This document shows positions 43,373 through 52,423 of a DNA stretch of 64,000 bases, one piece after another (positions within the stretch are counted from its first letter, which is position 1; every line of letters starts with the position of its first letter). A model generated the notes under the pieces. The model saw nothing but the letters and a program-made list of their open reading frames with translations. It searched no databases and had not been told where the DNA came from. The translations under genes and the position numbers were made by a program. Origin of the DNA: Bog-473 sp963717455 (GTDB taxonomy: Bacteria; Actinomycetota; Acidimicrobiia; Acidimicrobiales; RAAP-2); contig OY970336.1 in the NCBI GenBank assembly GCA_963717455.1, positions 248,001 to 312,000 of the forward strand, given 5' to 3'.

Positions 43373-43461
43373 GTGCGGCGAACCTCCCTCTGGACCGGGC
43401 GGCGCCCGGGCCCCTGACGGTCAGGAGCAGGGTCTGTTGCGGGCGATCATCCTAGTCGGGC

Positions 43462-44301
43462 TCAGGCCAGGGCGTCGCCCAGGCCCGCCGGGGCGTGGTA
43501 GCTCTCGGCGTCGCTCGGGAAGGAGCCGTTGCGCACGTCCTCGGCGAAGGCGGCGATGGCCTCGGTGGCGATCCGGCCCACGTCCGCGTACTGCCGCACG
43601 AACTTGGGCGGTGTCCCCTTGCCGAGCCCCAGCAGGTCGTGGAAGACCAGGACCTGGCCGTCACAGGCGGCACCGGCTCCGATGCCGATGGTGGGGACGT
43701 CGAGGGCCTCGGTGACGGCGGCCCCGACGACGTCGGGCACCCCCTCGATCACGAAGGCGAAGCAGCCGGCTGCGCTCAGCGCCTTGGCCGCGTCGAGCAG
43801 CGCGCCGGCCGCGTCGGCCGTCTTGCCCTGGACCCGGAAGCCGCCCATGGCCAGCACCGACTGGGGGGTCAGGCCGAGGTGGCCCATCACCGGGATCTCG
43901 GCCCGGATGATGGCCTCGACGGCCGGCAGGCGGGCCCGCCCGCCCTCGAGCTTCACGGCGTGCGCGCCGGCCCGGATCAGGGTGGCGGCGTTGCGCACCG
44001 CGTCCTCCGGCGAGAGGTGGTAGCTCATCCAGGGCATGTCCCCGAGGATCAGGCACCGCGGCTTGGCGCGGGCCACCGCGGCGGTGTGGTGCGCCATCAC
44101 GTCGATGTCGACGTGCAGCGTGTCCTCGTAACCGAGGACGGTGTTGGCCACCGAGTCACCGACCAGGATGATGTCCGCACCGGCCTCCGAGACGATGCGC
44201 GCCCCGGGCTCGTCGTAGGCGGTGACCATGACGATCGGGCTGTCGCCGTTGCGCCGCTTGCGCGCCCGCAGCGTAGGAACGGTGACGGGCCCGTCGCTCA
44301 C
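43462..44301 (-). CDS. panB: 3-methyl-2-oxobutanoate hydroxymethyltransferase
   Basis: The 279-residue TIM-barrel enzyme makes ketopantoate from 2-oxoisovalerate and methylene-tetrahydrofolate, the first committed step of pantothenate and CoA synthesis. Hallmarks are MVTAYDEPGARIVSEAGAD, the metal aspartate in ILVGDSVANTVLGYEDTL, ILGDMPWMSYH, KLEGG and VMGHLGLTPQSV. It starts at a GTG overlapping the upstream DUF5318 stop (GTGA), so the two are coupled. Length is normal. Confidence 0.96.
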   Translation of the reverse strand: MSDGPVTVPTLRARKRRNGDSPIVMVTAYDEPGARIVSEAGADIILVGDSVANTVLGYEDTLHVDIDVMAHHTAAVARAKPRCLILGDMPWMSYHLSPEDAVRNAATLIRAGAHAVKLEGGRARLPAVEAIIRAEIPVMGHLGLTPQSVLAMGGFRVQGKTADAAGALLDAAKALSAAGCFAFVIEGVPDVVGAAVTEALDVPTIGIGAGAACDGQVLVFHDLLGLGKGTPPKFVRQYADVGRIATEAIAAFAEDVRNGSFPSDAESYHAPAGLGDALA

Positions 44302-44702
44302 TGCGCCGGTGCCGCCTTCTTGCCCTTGCCGCGGGCCTTGCCGCCGCCGGCGGGGTACTTGCGCATCAGGTGGTGCCACGCGCACGAAGGGCACACCTCG
44401 ACCTCGTAGCAGAGCACCGGCTCGGGTCGCCCGCACAGGGCCTTCAGCTCCGCCGCGGTGCCGGGACAGCGCCCGCCCGGCGGCAGCTTGGCCCCGAAGA
44501 CGAACGTCACGGTGACCAGCCGGCCGTCGTCGCAGATCGGGCAGACCTCCTTGGTCGGCCGCCCCACGTTGCGGGCCGCCCGCAGCAGCTCGGGATGGGC
44601 GTCGCAGACGTCGGTCCGGAGCACCTTGCCCCGCTCGACCTCGCGCACCAGCCCGTTGCGGACGATCCGGTACTCCACGTGGGCCGTGACGTCAGGGCTC
44701 AC
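44298..44702 (-). CDS. DUF5318-type zinc-ribbon-like protein
   Basis: This protein of 134 residues (147 if the in-frame GTG at 44741 is used) matches the actinobacterial DUF5318 pattern: RTDVCDAHPELLRAARNVG, then CPICDD, CYEVEVCPSCAWHHL. The two CxxC-type pairs suggest a bound zinc. The basic C terminus (GGGKARGKGKK) may contact nucleic acid. Function unknown. I prefer GTG 44702, preceded by GAGAG. Coupled to panB. Confidence 0.72.
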   Translation of the reverse strand: MSPDVTAHVEYRIVRNGLVREVERGKVLRTDVCDAHPELLRAARNVGRPTKEVCPICDDGRLVTVTFVFGAKLPPGGRCPGTAAELKALCGRPEPVLCYEVEVCPSCAWHHLMRKYPAGGGKARGKGKKAAPAQ

Positions 44703-44837
44703 CGCTCTCGATGATGACCTCGGCTCCGAGGTGACGGACACGGCGGCAAGGCTACCGCCCAGGCCCCCGATCGGGGCCCCTTTTGGCCCGATTCAGGCAC
44801 GACCGTGATCGTTGGGTGACAAAACGCTGTGTGCCGC

Positions 44838-44854
44838 TATATCGATCCGATATA
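44838..44854. promoter_or_regulatory. Perfect palindrome TATATCG-N3-CGATATA, PadR operator over the -10
   Basis: Seven-base perfect arms flank ATC and overlap a good -10 element, TATACT, at 44851-44856. The -10 lies only eight bases before the padR ATG, so the transcript is probably leaderless or nearly so. PadR proteins bind palindromes of this kind, so autorepression is likely. Confidence 0.7.
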
Positions 44855-44864
44855 CTTTCTCGTC

Positions 44865-45488
44865 ATGTTGGACCTGGCCATCCTCGGCCTCTTGGAGGAA
44901 CGCGACCTGCACGGCTACGAGATCAGGCGCCAGCTGCGCGAGCACCTGGGCCTCCTGGCCAACGTCTCGTTCGGCTCCATCTACCCGGCTCTCACCCGTC
45001 TGGAGAAGTCCGGCGCCGTGGTGGCCGCCGAGGGAGCGGACGCCGAGAGCCCGGCCCCGACCGCGCCGGCGCCCCCGACCGGGTCCCTCAGCGGCGAGCT
45101 GGCCGTCCTGCGCGCCCGCCGCCACTCCCCCGCCCGGGCCCGGCGGGGTCGCAAGGTCTACCGGATCACCGATGCGGGTCGGCAGCTCTTCGTCGAGCTC
45201 CTCGCCGGCGGCGGCGCGTCCGACGACGCGCGCAGCTTCGGGCTCCGGCTCGCCTTCGCCCGCCACCTCGCCCCCCAGGCCCGCCTGACCCTGCTGGAGC
45301 GTCGCCGTGCCCAGCTGGTCCAGCGCCTCGGCGAGGCCGAGGAGGCCCGCGCCGACCTCGACGTCTACGCCCGCTCGGTCGTCCAGCACACCGCGGACGG
45401 CATCGCCCGCGACGTCAGCTGGCTCGACACCCTCATCGCATCAGAGCGCGTCGCGCTCACCACGGCCGGCACCGAGCCGGTCAGCTGA
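44865..45488 (+). CDS. PadR family transcriptional regulator
   Basis: The 207-residue winged-helix protein starts LDLAILGLLEERDLHGYEI, with the wing region SFGSIYPALTRLEKSGAV, the PadR signature. A Pro/Ala-rich insertion of about 40 residues interrupts the wing before RKVYRITDAGRQLF. The C-terminal helices (LTLLERRRAQLVQRLGEAEE) form the dimer. It is encoded 35 bases upstream of inositol-phosphate synthase, the conserved actinobacterial pairing, and probably controls that gene and itself through the palindrome at 44838. Confidence 0.92.
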   Translation: MLDLAILGLLEERDLHGYEIRRQLREHLGLLANVSFGSIYPALTRLEKSGAVVAAEGADAESPAPTAPAPPTGSLSGELAVLRARRHSPARARRGRKVYRITDAGRQLFVELLAGGGASDDARSFGLRLAFARHLAPQARLTLLERRRAQLVQRLGEAEEARADLDVYARSVVQHTADGIARDVSWLDTLIASERVALTTAGTEPVS

Positions 45489-45523
45489 GCACCACGCCAC
45501 ACCGACACCGAAGGAGACAGTCC

Positions 45524-46624
45524 ATGCCCAACCCCATCCGCCTCGCGATTGCCGGTGTCGGCAACTGCGCCAGCTCGCTCGTCCAGGGGATCACCTACTA
45601 CCGCCGCGCCGACCCCGGCGACGTCGTGCCCGGCCTCATGCACGTCGAGCTCGGCGGCTACCACGTCCGCGACCTCGTGCCGGTGGCGGCGTTCGACGTG
45701 GACCAGGCCAAGGTCGGCACCGACCTGGGCAAGGCGATCCACGCCGGGCAGAACAACACGATCCGCTTCGCCGAGGTGGGCGAGCTGGGTGTCACGGTCC
45801 AGCGCGGGCCGACCTTCGACGGCCTCGGCAAGTACTACGCGGAGACGGTCGAGGAGTCACCCGCCGAGCCGGTGGACGTGGCCGCCGCGCTGCGGGCGGC
45901 GCGGGCGAACGTCCTCGTCTCCTACCTCCCGGTCGGCTCCGAGCAGGCCCAGCGCCACTACGCCCAGGCCTGCCTCGACACGGGTGTCGCCTTCGTGAAC
46001 GCCATCCCCGTGTTCATCGCCTCGGACCCCGTGTGGGCCCGCCGGTTCCGCGATGCCGGTGTGCCCATCGTGGGAGACGACATCAAGAGCCAGGTCGGCT
46101 CGACCATCGTCCATCGCATCCTCACCCGCCTCTTCGAGGACCGTGGGCTCGCCCTCGACCACACCTACCAGCTCAACTTCGGCGGCAACATGGACTTCAA
46201 GAACATGCTCGAGCGCGAGCGCCTCGAGTCCAAGAAGATCTCCAAGACCCAGGCCGTCACCTCCCAGATGGAGGACCGCGTGCTCGACGCCGACGACGTG
46301 CACGTCGGCCCCTCCGACCACGTGCCGTGGCTGAAGGACCGCAAGTGGGCCTACATCCGCATGGAGGGCCGGAACTTCGGCGACGTGCCGCTCAACCTGG
46401 AGCTCAAGCTCGAGGTGTGGGACTCGCCCAACTCGGCCGGCGTCATCATCGACGCTGTACGCTGCGCCAAGCTGGCGCTCGACCGCGGCATCGGCGGTCC
46501 CCTGCTCGGCCCCTCGGCCTACTTCATGAAGTCGCCCCCGGTGCAGTACCACGACGACGTGGCGCATGCGCTCGTCGAGTCGTTCGCCGCCGGGGAGGCG
46601 CAGGAGACCTGGCCGGCCGACTGA
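45524..46624 (+). CDS. ino1: Inositol-3-phosphate synthase
   Basis: The 366-residue NAD-dependent enzyme turns glucose-6-phosphate into inositol-3-phosphate, the source of phosphatidylinositol and, in many actinobacteria, mycothiol. Hallmarks are the NAD loop IAGVGNCASSLVQGI, GDDIKSQVGSTIVHR, NFGGNMDFKNML and SKKISKTQAV, with catalytic lysines. AAGGAGA lies 6 bases before the ATG. Length is typical of the short bacterial type. Downstream is a strong stem-loop. Confidence 0.96.
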   Translation: MPNPIRLAIAGVGNCASSLVQGITYYRRADPGDVVPGLMHVELGGYHVRDLVPVAAFDVDQAKVGTDLGKAIHAGQNNTIRFAEVGELGVTVQRGPTFDGLGKYYAETVEESPAEPVDVAAALRAARANVLVSYLPVGSEQAQRHYAQACLDTGVAFVNAIPVFIASDPVWARRFRDAGVPIVGDDIKSQVGSTIVHRILTRLFEDRGLALDHTYQLNFGGNMDFKNMLERERLESKKISKTQAVTSQMEDRVLDADDVHVGPSDHVPWLKDRKWAYIRMEGRNFGDVPLNLELKLEVWDSPNSAGVIIDAVRCAKLALDRGIGGPLLGPSAYFMKSPPVQYHDDVAHALVESFAAGEAQETWPAD

Positions 46625-46688
46625 TTCACAGAACTCTCAACGGTTCTGTTTACAGTCTGGAGAACCAGCAGCCGCCCGCCGACCGGTT

Positions 46689-46709
46689 CCGCCGGGACGA
46701 TCCCGGCGG
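46689..46709. terminator. Bidirectional stem-loop, perfect 9-bp stem
   Basis: CCGCCGGGA and TCCCGGCGG pair around CGA between the convergent ino1 and AhpD-like genes (103-base gap). It fits a shared terminator. No T-run follows. Confidence 0.7.
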
Positions 46710-46727
46710 CCGGGCCTCGGCAGGCGG

Positions 46728-47213
46728 TCAGACCAGGATGCGCTCGGCCGGTGCCCGCACGCCCACCACCGCCAGCGTCCGGCCCATCCCGAGGAAGGCG
46801 CCGCAGCAGATCGTGAGGTCCGCCAGCTCCTCGTCGGCGTACGCCGCGTGCAGGCGGCCCCACAGCTCGTCGTCCATGGCCAGGTGGTCGAGCGCGAAAC
46901 GCTCCGCGAACTCGGCCGCCAGGCGCTCCCGTTCGCTCAGCCCCGTCGCGCGGCGCCAGTCGGAGACCTCGGCGTAGAACGGCTCGCCCGCACCGGCGTG
47001 CTCCCCGTCGCGGGCCCGCGTGTCCCGGCACACCGCGCAGTCGTTGACGAGCGCGATGGTCCAGCGGGCCGACTCGCGCTCGCGCACCGAGAGCTGCGAG
47101 TTGCCGTAGACGGCCTCGGACAGCGCCCCCATGCCCGCGGCCATCTTCGGGCGCAGCAGCGCCCAGTCGATGTGCTCGCCCATGCCGCTCTCGGGTGCCG
47201 CGATCCTGGTCAT
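46728..47213 (-). CDS. Carboxymuconolactone-decarboxylase/AhpD-like protein
   Basis: The 161-residue helical protein has the redox motif CAVC (C59, C62) in SARWTIALVNDCAVCRDTRA, after the helix LSEAVYGNSQLSVRERE. This fits the CMD/AhpD fold, where the CxxC serves peroxide or lipoyl redox chemistry. The helix ADLTICCGAFLGMGRTLAVV is also typical. Start ATG at 47213; upstream codons are unsupported. Convergent with ino1. Confidence 0.82.
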   Translation of the reverse strand: MTRIAAPESGMGEHIDWALLRPKMAAGMGALSEAVYGNSQLSVRERESARWTIALVNDCAVCRDTRARDGEHAGAGEPFYAEVSDWRRATGLSERERLAAEFAERFALDHLAMDDELWGRLHAAYADEELADLTICCGAFLGMGRTLAVVGVRAPAERILV

Positions 47214-47236
47214 GGGGCGAGGGTAGCGCCGCCGGC

Positions 47237-48637
47237 TCAGGGCTGCCCGGACTGTTGCCCGGCCCACCATTCCCGCAGCCGGGTGGCCGCCTCCTCCTCG
47301 CCGAGCGGGCCCTCGTCGAGCCGCAGCTCCATGAGGAAGGTCAGCGCCTGCCCGACGGCCCGGCCGGGCCCGATGCCGAGCAGCTCCATCACCTGGTTGC
47401 CGTCGAGGTCGGGCCGCAGCGAGTCGAGCTCCTCCCGCTCGCGCAGCTCGGCGATGCGGGCCTCCAGCTCGTCCATGCGGCGGGCCAGCGCCCGCGCCTT
47501 CGCCGCGTTGCGCGTCGTGCAGTCACAGCGGGTCAGCTCGTTGAGCAAGTCGAGGTGGGCGCCGGCGTCGCGTACGTAGCGGCGCACCGCCTTGTCGGTC
47601 CACCCCAGCCGGTAGGTGTGGAAGCGCAAGTGCAGCTCCACGAGGCGGACCACGGTGTCCACGTCGGCGGCAGGGTAGCGCAGTGCCTCCAAACGGGAGC
47701 GCGTCATGCGGGCCCCCACCACCTCGTGGTGGTGGAAGCTCACGCCGCCGTCGGTGATGGCGCGCGTGCGCGGCTTGCCTACGTCGTGGAAGAGCGCGGC
47801 CAGGCGCAGCAGTCGGTTCTTCGAGGTCTTGTCGACCACCGCGAGCGTGTGCGCCAGGACGTCCTTGTGGCGGTGGATGGGATCCTGCTCGAGCGCGAGG
47901 CCCGGCAGCTCGGGCAGGAAGTCGGCGGCCAGGCCCGTGCGCACGACGAACCAGAGCGCCTGCGACGGCACGTCGACCATGACCATCTTGTCCAGCTCGT
48001 CGCGGATCCGCTCCGCCGACACGATGGACAGCCGCCCGTGCATGCGCTCGATCGCAGCGGTCAGCGCAGGGTCGGGCTCGAGCGAGAAGCGGGCAGCGAA
48101 ACGCGCCGCGCGCAGCATGCGCAGCGGGTCGTCGCCGAACGACACCTCCGGGTCGAGCGGCGTCCGCAGCCGCCCCGCCGCCAGGTCGCCCAGCCCGTCG
48201 AACGGGTCGATCAGCTCCATGTCGGGCAGGCGGAGCGCCAACGCGTTGATGGTGAAGTCGCGCCGTGACAGGTCGACGTCGATGTTGTCCCCGAAGCTCA
48301 CCTCGGGCTTGCGCGACTCGGGCACGTAGACCTCCGCCCGGTGCGTCGTGATCTCGTAGACCTGCGCGCCCTTGCGGGCGCCGATGGTGCCGAAGCGCGC
48401 CCCCTGCAGCCACACGTCGTCCGCCCAGCCGCGTACCAGACGCTCCGTCTCGTCGGGCCGGGCGTCGGTCGTCAAGTCGACGTCGGCGCCCGGCTCGGCC
48501 CCGGCGGGAAACAGCGCGTCACGCACGGAACCACCCACGAGATACAGCGTCCGTCCCGCGCCCGCGAAGCGCCGCGCCAGCTCCTCGGTGGCGTTGACAA
48601 GGGGGCGGAACCGCTCGGGCACCGACGTGGACTGCAC
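47237..48637 (-). CDS. pcnB: CCA-adding tRNA nucleotidyltransferase
   Basis: The 466-residue enzyme adds or repairs the 3' CCA of tRNA. The nucleotidyltransferase head has LVGGSVRD and the metal pair in ADVDLTTDA. The neck has RRDFTINALAL, DPFDGLGDLA and the base-recognition region DPLRMLRAARFAARF. An HD domain follows (RLAALFHDVGKPRTR, HHHEVVGARM) that supplies phosphatase activity in some homologues. Start at GTG 48637 (VQSTSVPERF). It is divergent from the DUF6049 gene, with a 35-base gap. Confidence 0.95.
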   Translation of the reverse strand: MQSTSVPERFRPLVNATEELARRFAGAGRTLYLVGGSVRDALFPAGAEPGADVDLTTDARPDETERLVRGWADDVWLQGARFGTIGARKGAQVYEITTHRAEVYVPESRKPEVSFGDNIDVDLSRRDFTINALALRLPDMELIDPFDGLGDLAAGRLRTPLDPEVSFGDDPLRMLRAARFAARFSLEPDPALTAAIERMHGRLSIVSAERIRDELDKMVMVDVPSQALWFVVRTGLAADFLPELPGLALEQDPIHRHKDVLAHTLAVVDKTSKNRLLRLAALFHDVGKPRTRAITDGGVSFHHHEVVGARMTRSRLEALRYPAADVDTVVRLVELHLRFHTYRLGWTDKAVRRYVRDAGAHLDLLNELTRCDCTTRNAAKARALARRMDELEARIAELREREELDSLRPDLDGNQVMELLGIGPGRAVGQALTFLMELRLDEGPLGEEEAATRLREWWAGQQSGQP

Positions 48638-48672
48638 CCGCCCACGGTAGTCGCGGCCTCTAGCCTCTCCCT

Positions 48673-50702
48673 GTGTCGACGCGCTGGGCCAGGACCGCCC
48701 TCTGCACGCTCGCCGTGGCCGCGGCAACCCTTCTCGGAACGGCAGGCGCGGGCGCCTCGGGTGCCGCGACGCGCCCGGCCACGGACGGCACGCCCCTCGC
48801 GTTGGCCTCGCAGACCCCGTGGGTCACACCCGACGCGCCCTGGTTCGACGTGACCTTCGCCGTCGGCGCGGCGGAGGCCCCCGCGTCCTCGCTCCACGTG
48901 AGCCTCACCTTCTACTCCCGGCTCGACGACTCGTCCCAGCTGCAGCAGGCGATCGCCGGCACGCCGCCGACCACGGCGCTGCTGCGCCTGAGCGACGTCC
49001 CCGTCAGCGCCGGCGCCGGCGGGCTCACCGCGTCGACCTGCGTCACCGTGCTGCCCGACGCCGGCGCCAGCGCACCGGTCGCCGGCACGGGTGCCTGCGC
49101 CGCCGGCAGCCCCACCCTCACCCTCGACTGCACGCCCCGCACCGGTCGCTGCGGTGACGTCTACCCCGTCGCGGTGTCGCTCCTGCGCCAGGGGTCGAGC
49201 GCGCCGCTGGCGCACTTCACGACGTTCCTCACCTATCAAGAACCCGGCGCCTACGGCAACGGTGGCAAGCTCCGCGTCGGGGTCGTCGTCCCGGTCAGTA
49301 CGGGCGGCGCGACCGCGATGGCCGGCGCCCTGGCGAACCACCGTGATGTCCCCACCACCCTCGCCGTGAACCCGCTCACCGTGAGCGCCCTCGAACAGGT
49401 GCACGGGCGCGACGGGCTGCACGCCCTCGACCAGCTGGCCGCGCTCGACAACGCCGAGGTGCTCGACGAGCCCTACGTGCCCGTCAACGTCGCCGCCCTC
49501 TCCGAGGCGGGGCTCGCCGGCGAGATCGGGGCGCAGCTCGGCCGGGGCGACGACGTGCTGCGGGCCGCCGGCCTCAAGCCCGCCGGCGGCCCCTGGGTCG
49601 ACACCACGTCGTCCTTCTCCCAGGGTGACGCCGGGAACCTGGCCTCGGGCCTCCAGGTGGCCGGGGCCTCCCAGCTGGTGCTGAACGACGGCGACCTCGC
49701 CACGGGCGGCCTCAGCAACTACACCTTCGCCCAGCCCTTCACCCTCGACCTCGGCCACGGGTCGACCCTGGCCGCCGCCGCCGCCGAACTCCTCGCTCAG
49801 CGCACGCTTCACCGCCCAGCCGGCCGACCCCGTGCTCGGCGCCGAGCAGCTGCTCGCCGCGCTGTCCTTCGTCCACTTCGAGAACGCGTTCCTGACCGAG
49901 CCGCGCGGCGTGGTCGTGTCCCCGCCGGCCAACTGGCGGCCGTCGGGGACGTTCCTCGACACCCTGCTCGGCGGGCTCAGCGCCAACCCCGCCCTCAGCG
50001 CGGTGACCCTCGGCCAGCTCTTCACCCAGGTGCCCGTCGGGGGCAACCGCGAGCCCGCGGTGCGCCGGCTGCAGCCCGGCCCCGCCGGCAACGGGATCGC
50101 CCGCAGCGCGGCCGAACGGATCGCGCTGGACCGCCAGCAGCTCGGCTCCTTCAGCGCCGCCGTCGGCGGGCACCCGTCCGTGCTCTTCACCCTCGGCCGA
50201 CGCGCTCCTCACCACCGAGGCCCGCGGACTCAGCCCGGCGCTCCGCGCCGAGGCGCTGACCGCCTACGGCAGGGCCTTCGACGGCGAGACGGGGAAGATC
50301 ACCCTGGCCACCGAGCGCACCGTGACGTTCACCGCCCAACGGGCGCCCATCCCGATCACCGTGCTCTCGTCCGCCCCCTACCCCGTGCACGTCGTGGTGA
50401 CGCTCAACAGCGACAAATTCAGTTTCCCCGACGGCAACACGGTCAAGATGACGCTCGACCGCCCGACGACCTCGGTCCGCGTCACGGCCCAGGCCCGCAC
50501 CTCGGGTGACCGCCTCCCCATCGACGTGACGCTGCACACGTCCGACGGCCAGCTGCTCCTGGCCCGCACGGTGCTCACCGTGCAGTCGACCGCCATCTCC
50601 TTCGTCGGGGTGGCCCTCACCGTCCTGGCCGGCGCCGTGCTGCTCGCCTGGTGGGTGCGCACCTGGCGCCGCTCGCGCCGCCTGCGGCCCCGGGCGCACT
50701 GA
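48673..50702 (+). pseudogene. DUF6049-type secreted/membrane protein, two frameshifts
   Basis: A signal peptide (RWARTALCTLAVAAATLLGTA) starts a large extracytoplasmic protein of about 676 residues, ending in one membrane helix (VALTVLAGAVLLAWWV) and a basic tail. This protein type, DUF6049, regularly precedes murJ in actinobacteria. The frame changes near 49780, in a run of GCC repeats (LAAAAA, then SSLSARFTAQPADPVLGAEQ), and again near 50200 (HPSVLFTL, then DALLTTEARGLSP). Each side is clearly homologous-looking, so indels in the sequence are likely. Possible role in peptidoglycan or lipid II flipping with MurJ. The GTG at 48673 is the start. Confidence 0.75.
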
Positions 50703-50704
50703 CG

Positions 50705-52384
50705 GTGGCCACCCCCCGCCGGGCCCGCACCCTCCCGCTCCGGACCTCGGCCGCCTACGTGGCGGTCGGCACCGGCGTCTCCCGGGTCACCGGGCTGCTC
50801 CGCTTCGTGGCGCTGGCGTGGGCCCTGGGTCAGACCTTCCTGGCCGACTCCTACAACCTGGCCAACACCACGCCCAACATGCTCTACGACGTCGTGCTGG
50901 GCGGCGTCCTCTCCGCGACGTTCATCCCCGTCTTCGTCGACCATCTGGCCAACCGGGACGAGCGAGAGGCGTTCGAGTCGATCTCGGCCGTGATCACGGT
51001 CTCCATCGTCGTCCTGCTCGCCACGACGGCGGCGGCGCTCGTGGCCGCCCCCTTCATCGTGCATGCCTTCACCGTGCTCGACACGCATGCGGGCCGCGGG
51101 CAGGCCCACCGCGTCCTGCTGGAACGCCAGGTGGCGACCGAGTTCCTCCGCTGGTTCGTGATCCAGATCGCCGCCTACGGTCTCTTCGCGCTCGGCGCCG
51201 CACTGCTGAACACCCGCCGGCGCTTCGTGGCCGTCGCCTGGGCGCCCATCGTCAACAACCTCGTCGTCATCGGGATCCTGATCTGGTTCGGGCTGTGGGC
51301 GGGCCACGGCGCCTCGCTGGCGAGCGTGCAGGCCCACAAGTCGCAACTCGTCCTGCTCGGCCTCGGGACGTCGCTCGGCGTGGTGCTCCAGGGCGTGGCG
51401 CTCGTGCCCAGCCTGCGTCAGGCGAACCTCGGCCTGCTGCGCTGGCACTGGAACCTCCGCGACGACGGGCTGCGTGCCGTCGGCCGCCTGGGCGCCTGGA
51501 CCTTCGGCTTCGTCGTGGCCAACCAGGTGGCGCTGTTCGTGGTCATCCTGCTGGCCGGGAGCGTCGCCGGGCCCGACCCCGTCTCCTCCTACACCTACGC
51601 CTACGCCTTCTTCCAGCTGCCCTACGGCATCATCGCGGTGACCGTCATGTCGGTGGTGACGCCCGACCTGTCCGAGAAGTGGTCCACGGGGCAGCAGGAC
51701 GCCTTCCTCCACCGCATGACGGGCGGCCTGCGCGCCGTGCTCGCCCTCATCATCCCCTCCGCCGTCGGGATGCTCCTCCTGGCCAAGCCCGCGGTCGCCC
51801 TGTTGCTCGGCCACGGGCACAGCACCCCCGCCTCGACGGCCACCACCGGCGCCGCGCTGGCCATGTTCTCGCTCGGCCTGCCGGGGTTCTGCACCTACCT
51901 GTACCTGGTCCGCGTGCTGCAGTCGATGCAGCGCACCAAGGTCGCCTTCTACCTCTACCTCGTCGAGAACGCGCTCAACGTCGTCCTCGCAGTCCTGCTC
52001 GTCCGCCCGCTCGGCGTCCGCGGCCTCGCGCTCTCGCTGTCGATCGCCTACACCGTCGCCGCCGTGGTGGCCCTCGCCGTCTTCCGCCAGTGGTTCGGGC
52101 GCCTCGCCGAGCGCGAGGCCTGGGCGCCGCTGTGGCGAGTCGTCGCGGCCTCGGTCCCCATGGCCGTCGTCGTGCTCGTGGTCTCCAACCTCTCGGGCTC
52201 GACGAGCGTCGGCGGGCTGTTGGCCCGGGTGGTGGGGGCCGTCGTCGCCGGTGGGCTCACCTTCGGCGCGGTCGTCGTCTGGCTGGGCCGGCGCCACGAC
52301 GCGCGGCGCCGGCCGCCACCGGCCGCGGCCGGCGGGCCCTATCGGCCCCCTGGGTGCCCCCCGCAGCCTCTGAACCGCCGTTGA
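50705..52384 (+). CDS. murJ: Lipid II flippase MurJ
   Basis: The 559-residue protein has about fourteen hydrophobic helices and the MurJ signature SAAYVAVGTGVSRVTGLLRF near the N terminus. NLANTTPNMLYDVVLGGVLS and SYTYAYAFFQLPYGIIAVTV follow later. It moves the peptidoglycan precursor lipid II across the membrane. The GTG at 50705 starts two bases after the DUF6049 stop, implying coupling. It lacks the C-terminal kinase-like and extracellular domains of mycobacterial MviN; a short Pro-rich tail ends the protein. Confidence 0.94.
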   Translation: MATPRRARTLPLRTSAAYVAVGTGVSRVTGLLRFVALAWALGQTFLADSYNLANTTPNMLYDVVLGGVLSATFIPVFVDHLANRDEREAFESISAVITVSIVVLLATTAAALVAAPFIVHAFTVLDTHAGRGQAHRVLLERQVATEFLRWFVIQIAAYGLFALGAALLNTRRRFVAVAWAPIVNNLVVIGILIWFGLWAGHGASLASVQAHKSQLVLLGLGTSLGVVLQGVALVPSLRQANLGLLRWHWNLRDDGLRAVGRLGAWTFGFVVANQVALFVVILLAGSVAGPDPVSSYTYAYAFFQLPYGIIAVTVMSVVTPDLSEKWSTGQQDAFLHRMTGGLRAVLALIIPSAVGMLLLAKPAVALLLGHGHSTPASTATTGAALAMFSLGLPGFCTYLYLVRVLQSMQRTKVAFYLYLVENALNVVLAVLLVRPLGVRGLALSLSIAYTVAAVVALAVFRQWFGRLAEREAWAPLWRVVAASVPMAVVVLVVSNLSGSTSVGGLLARVVGAVVAGGLTFGAVVVWLGRRHDARRRPPPAAAGGPYRPPGCPPQPLNRR

Positions 52385-52423
52385 GCCTGCTGGCGCAGGC
52401 CACCCCGTGGCAGACTCCCTGGC

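Noticed and set aside
46634..46652. Short inverted repeat AGAAC...GTTCT after ino1
   Set aside because: Only five-base arms; the 9-bp stem at 46689 is a better terminator.
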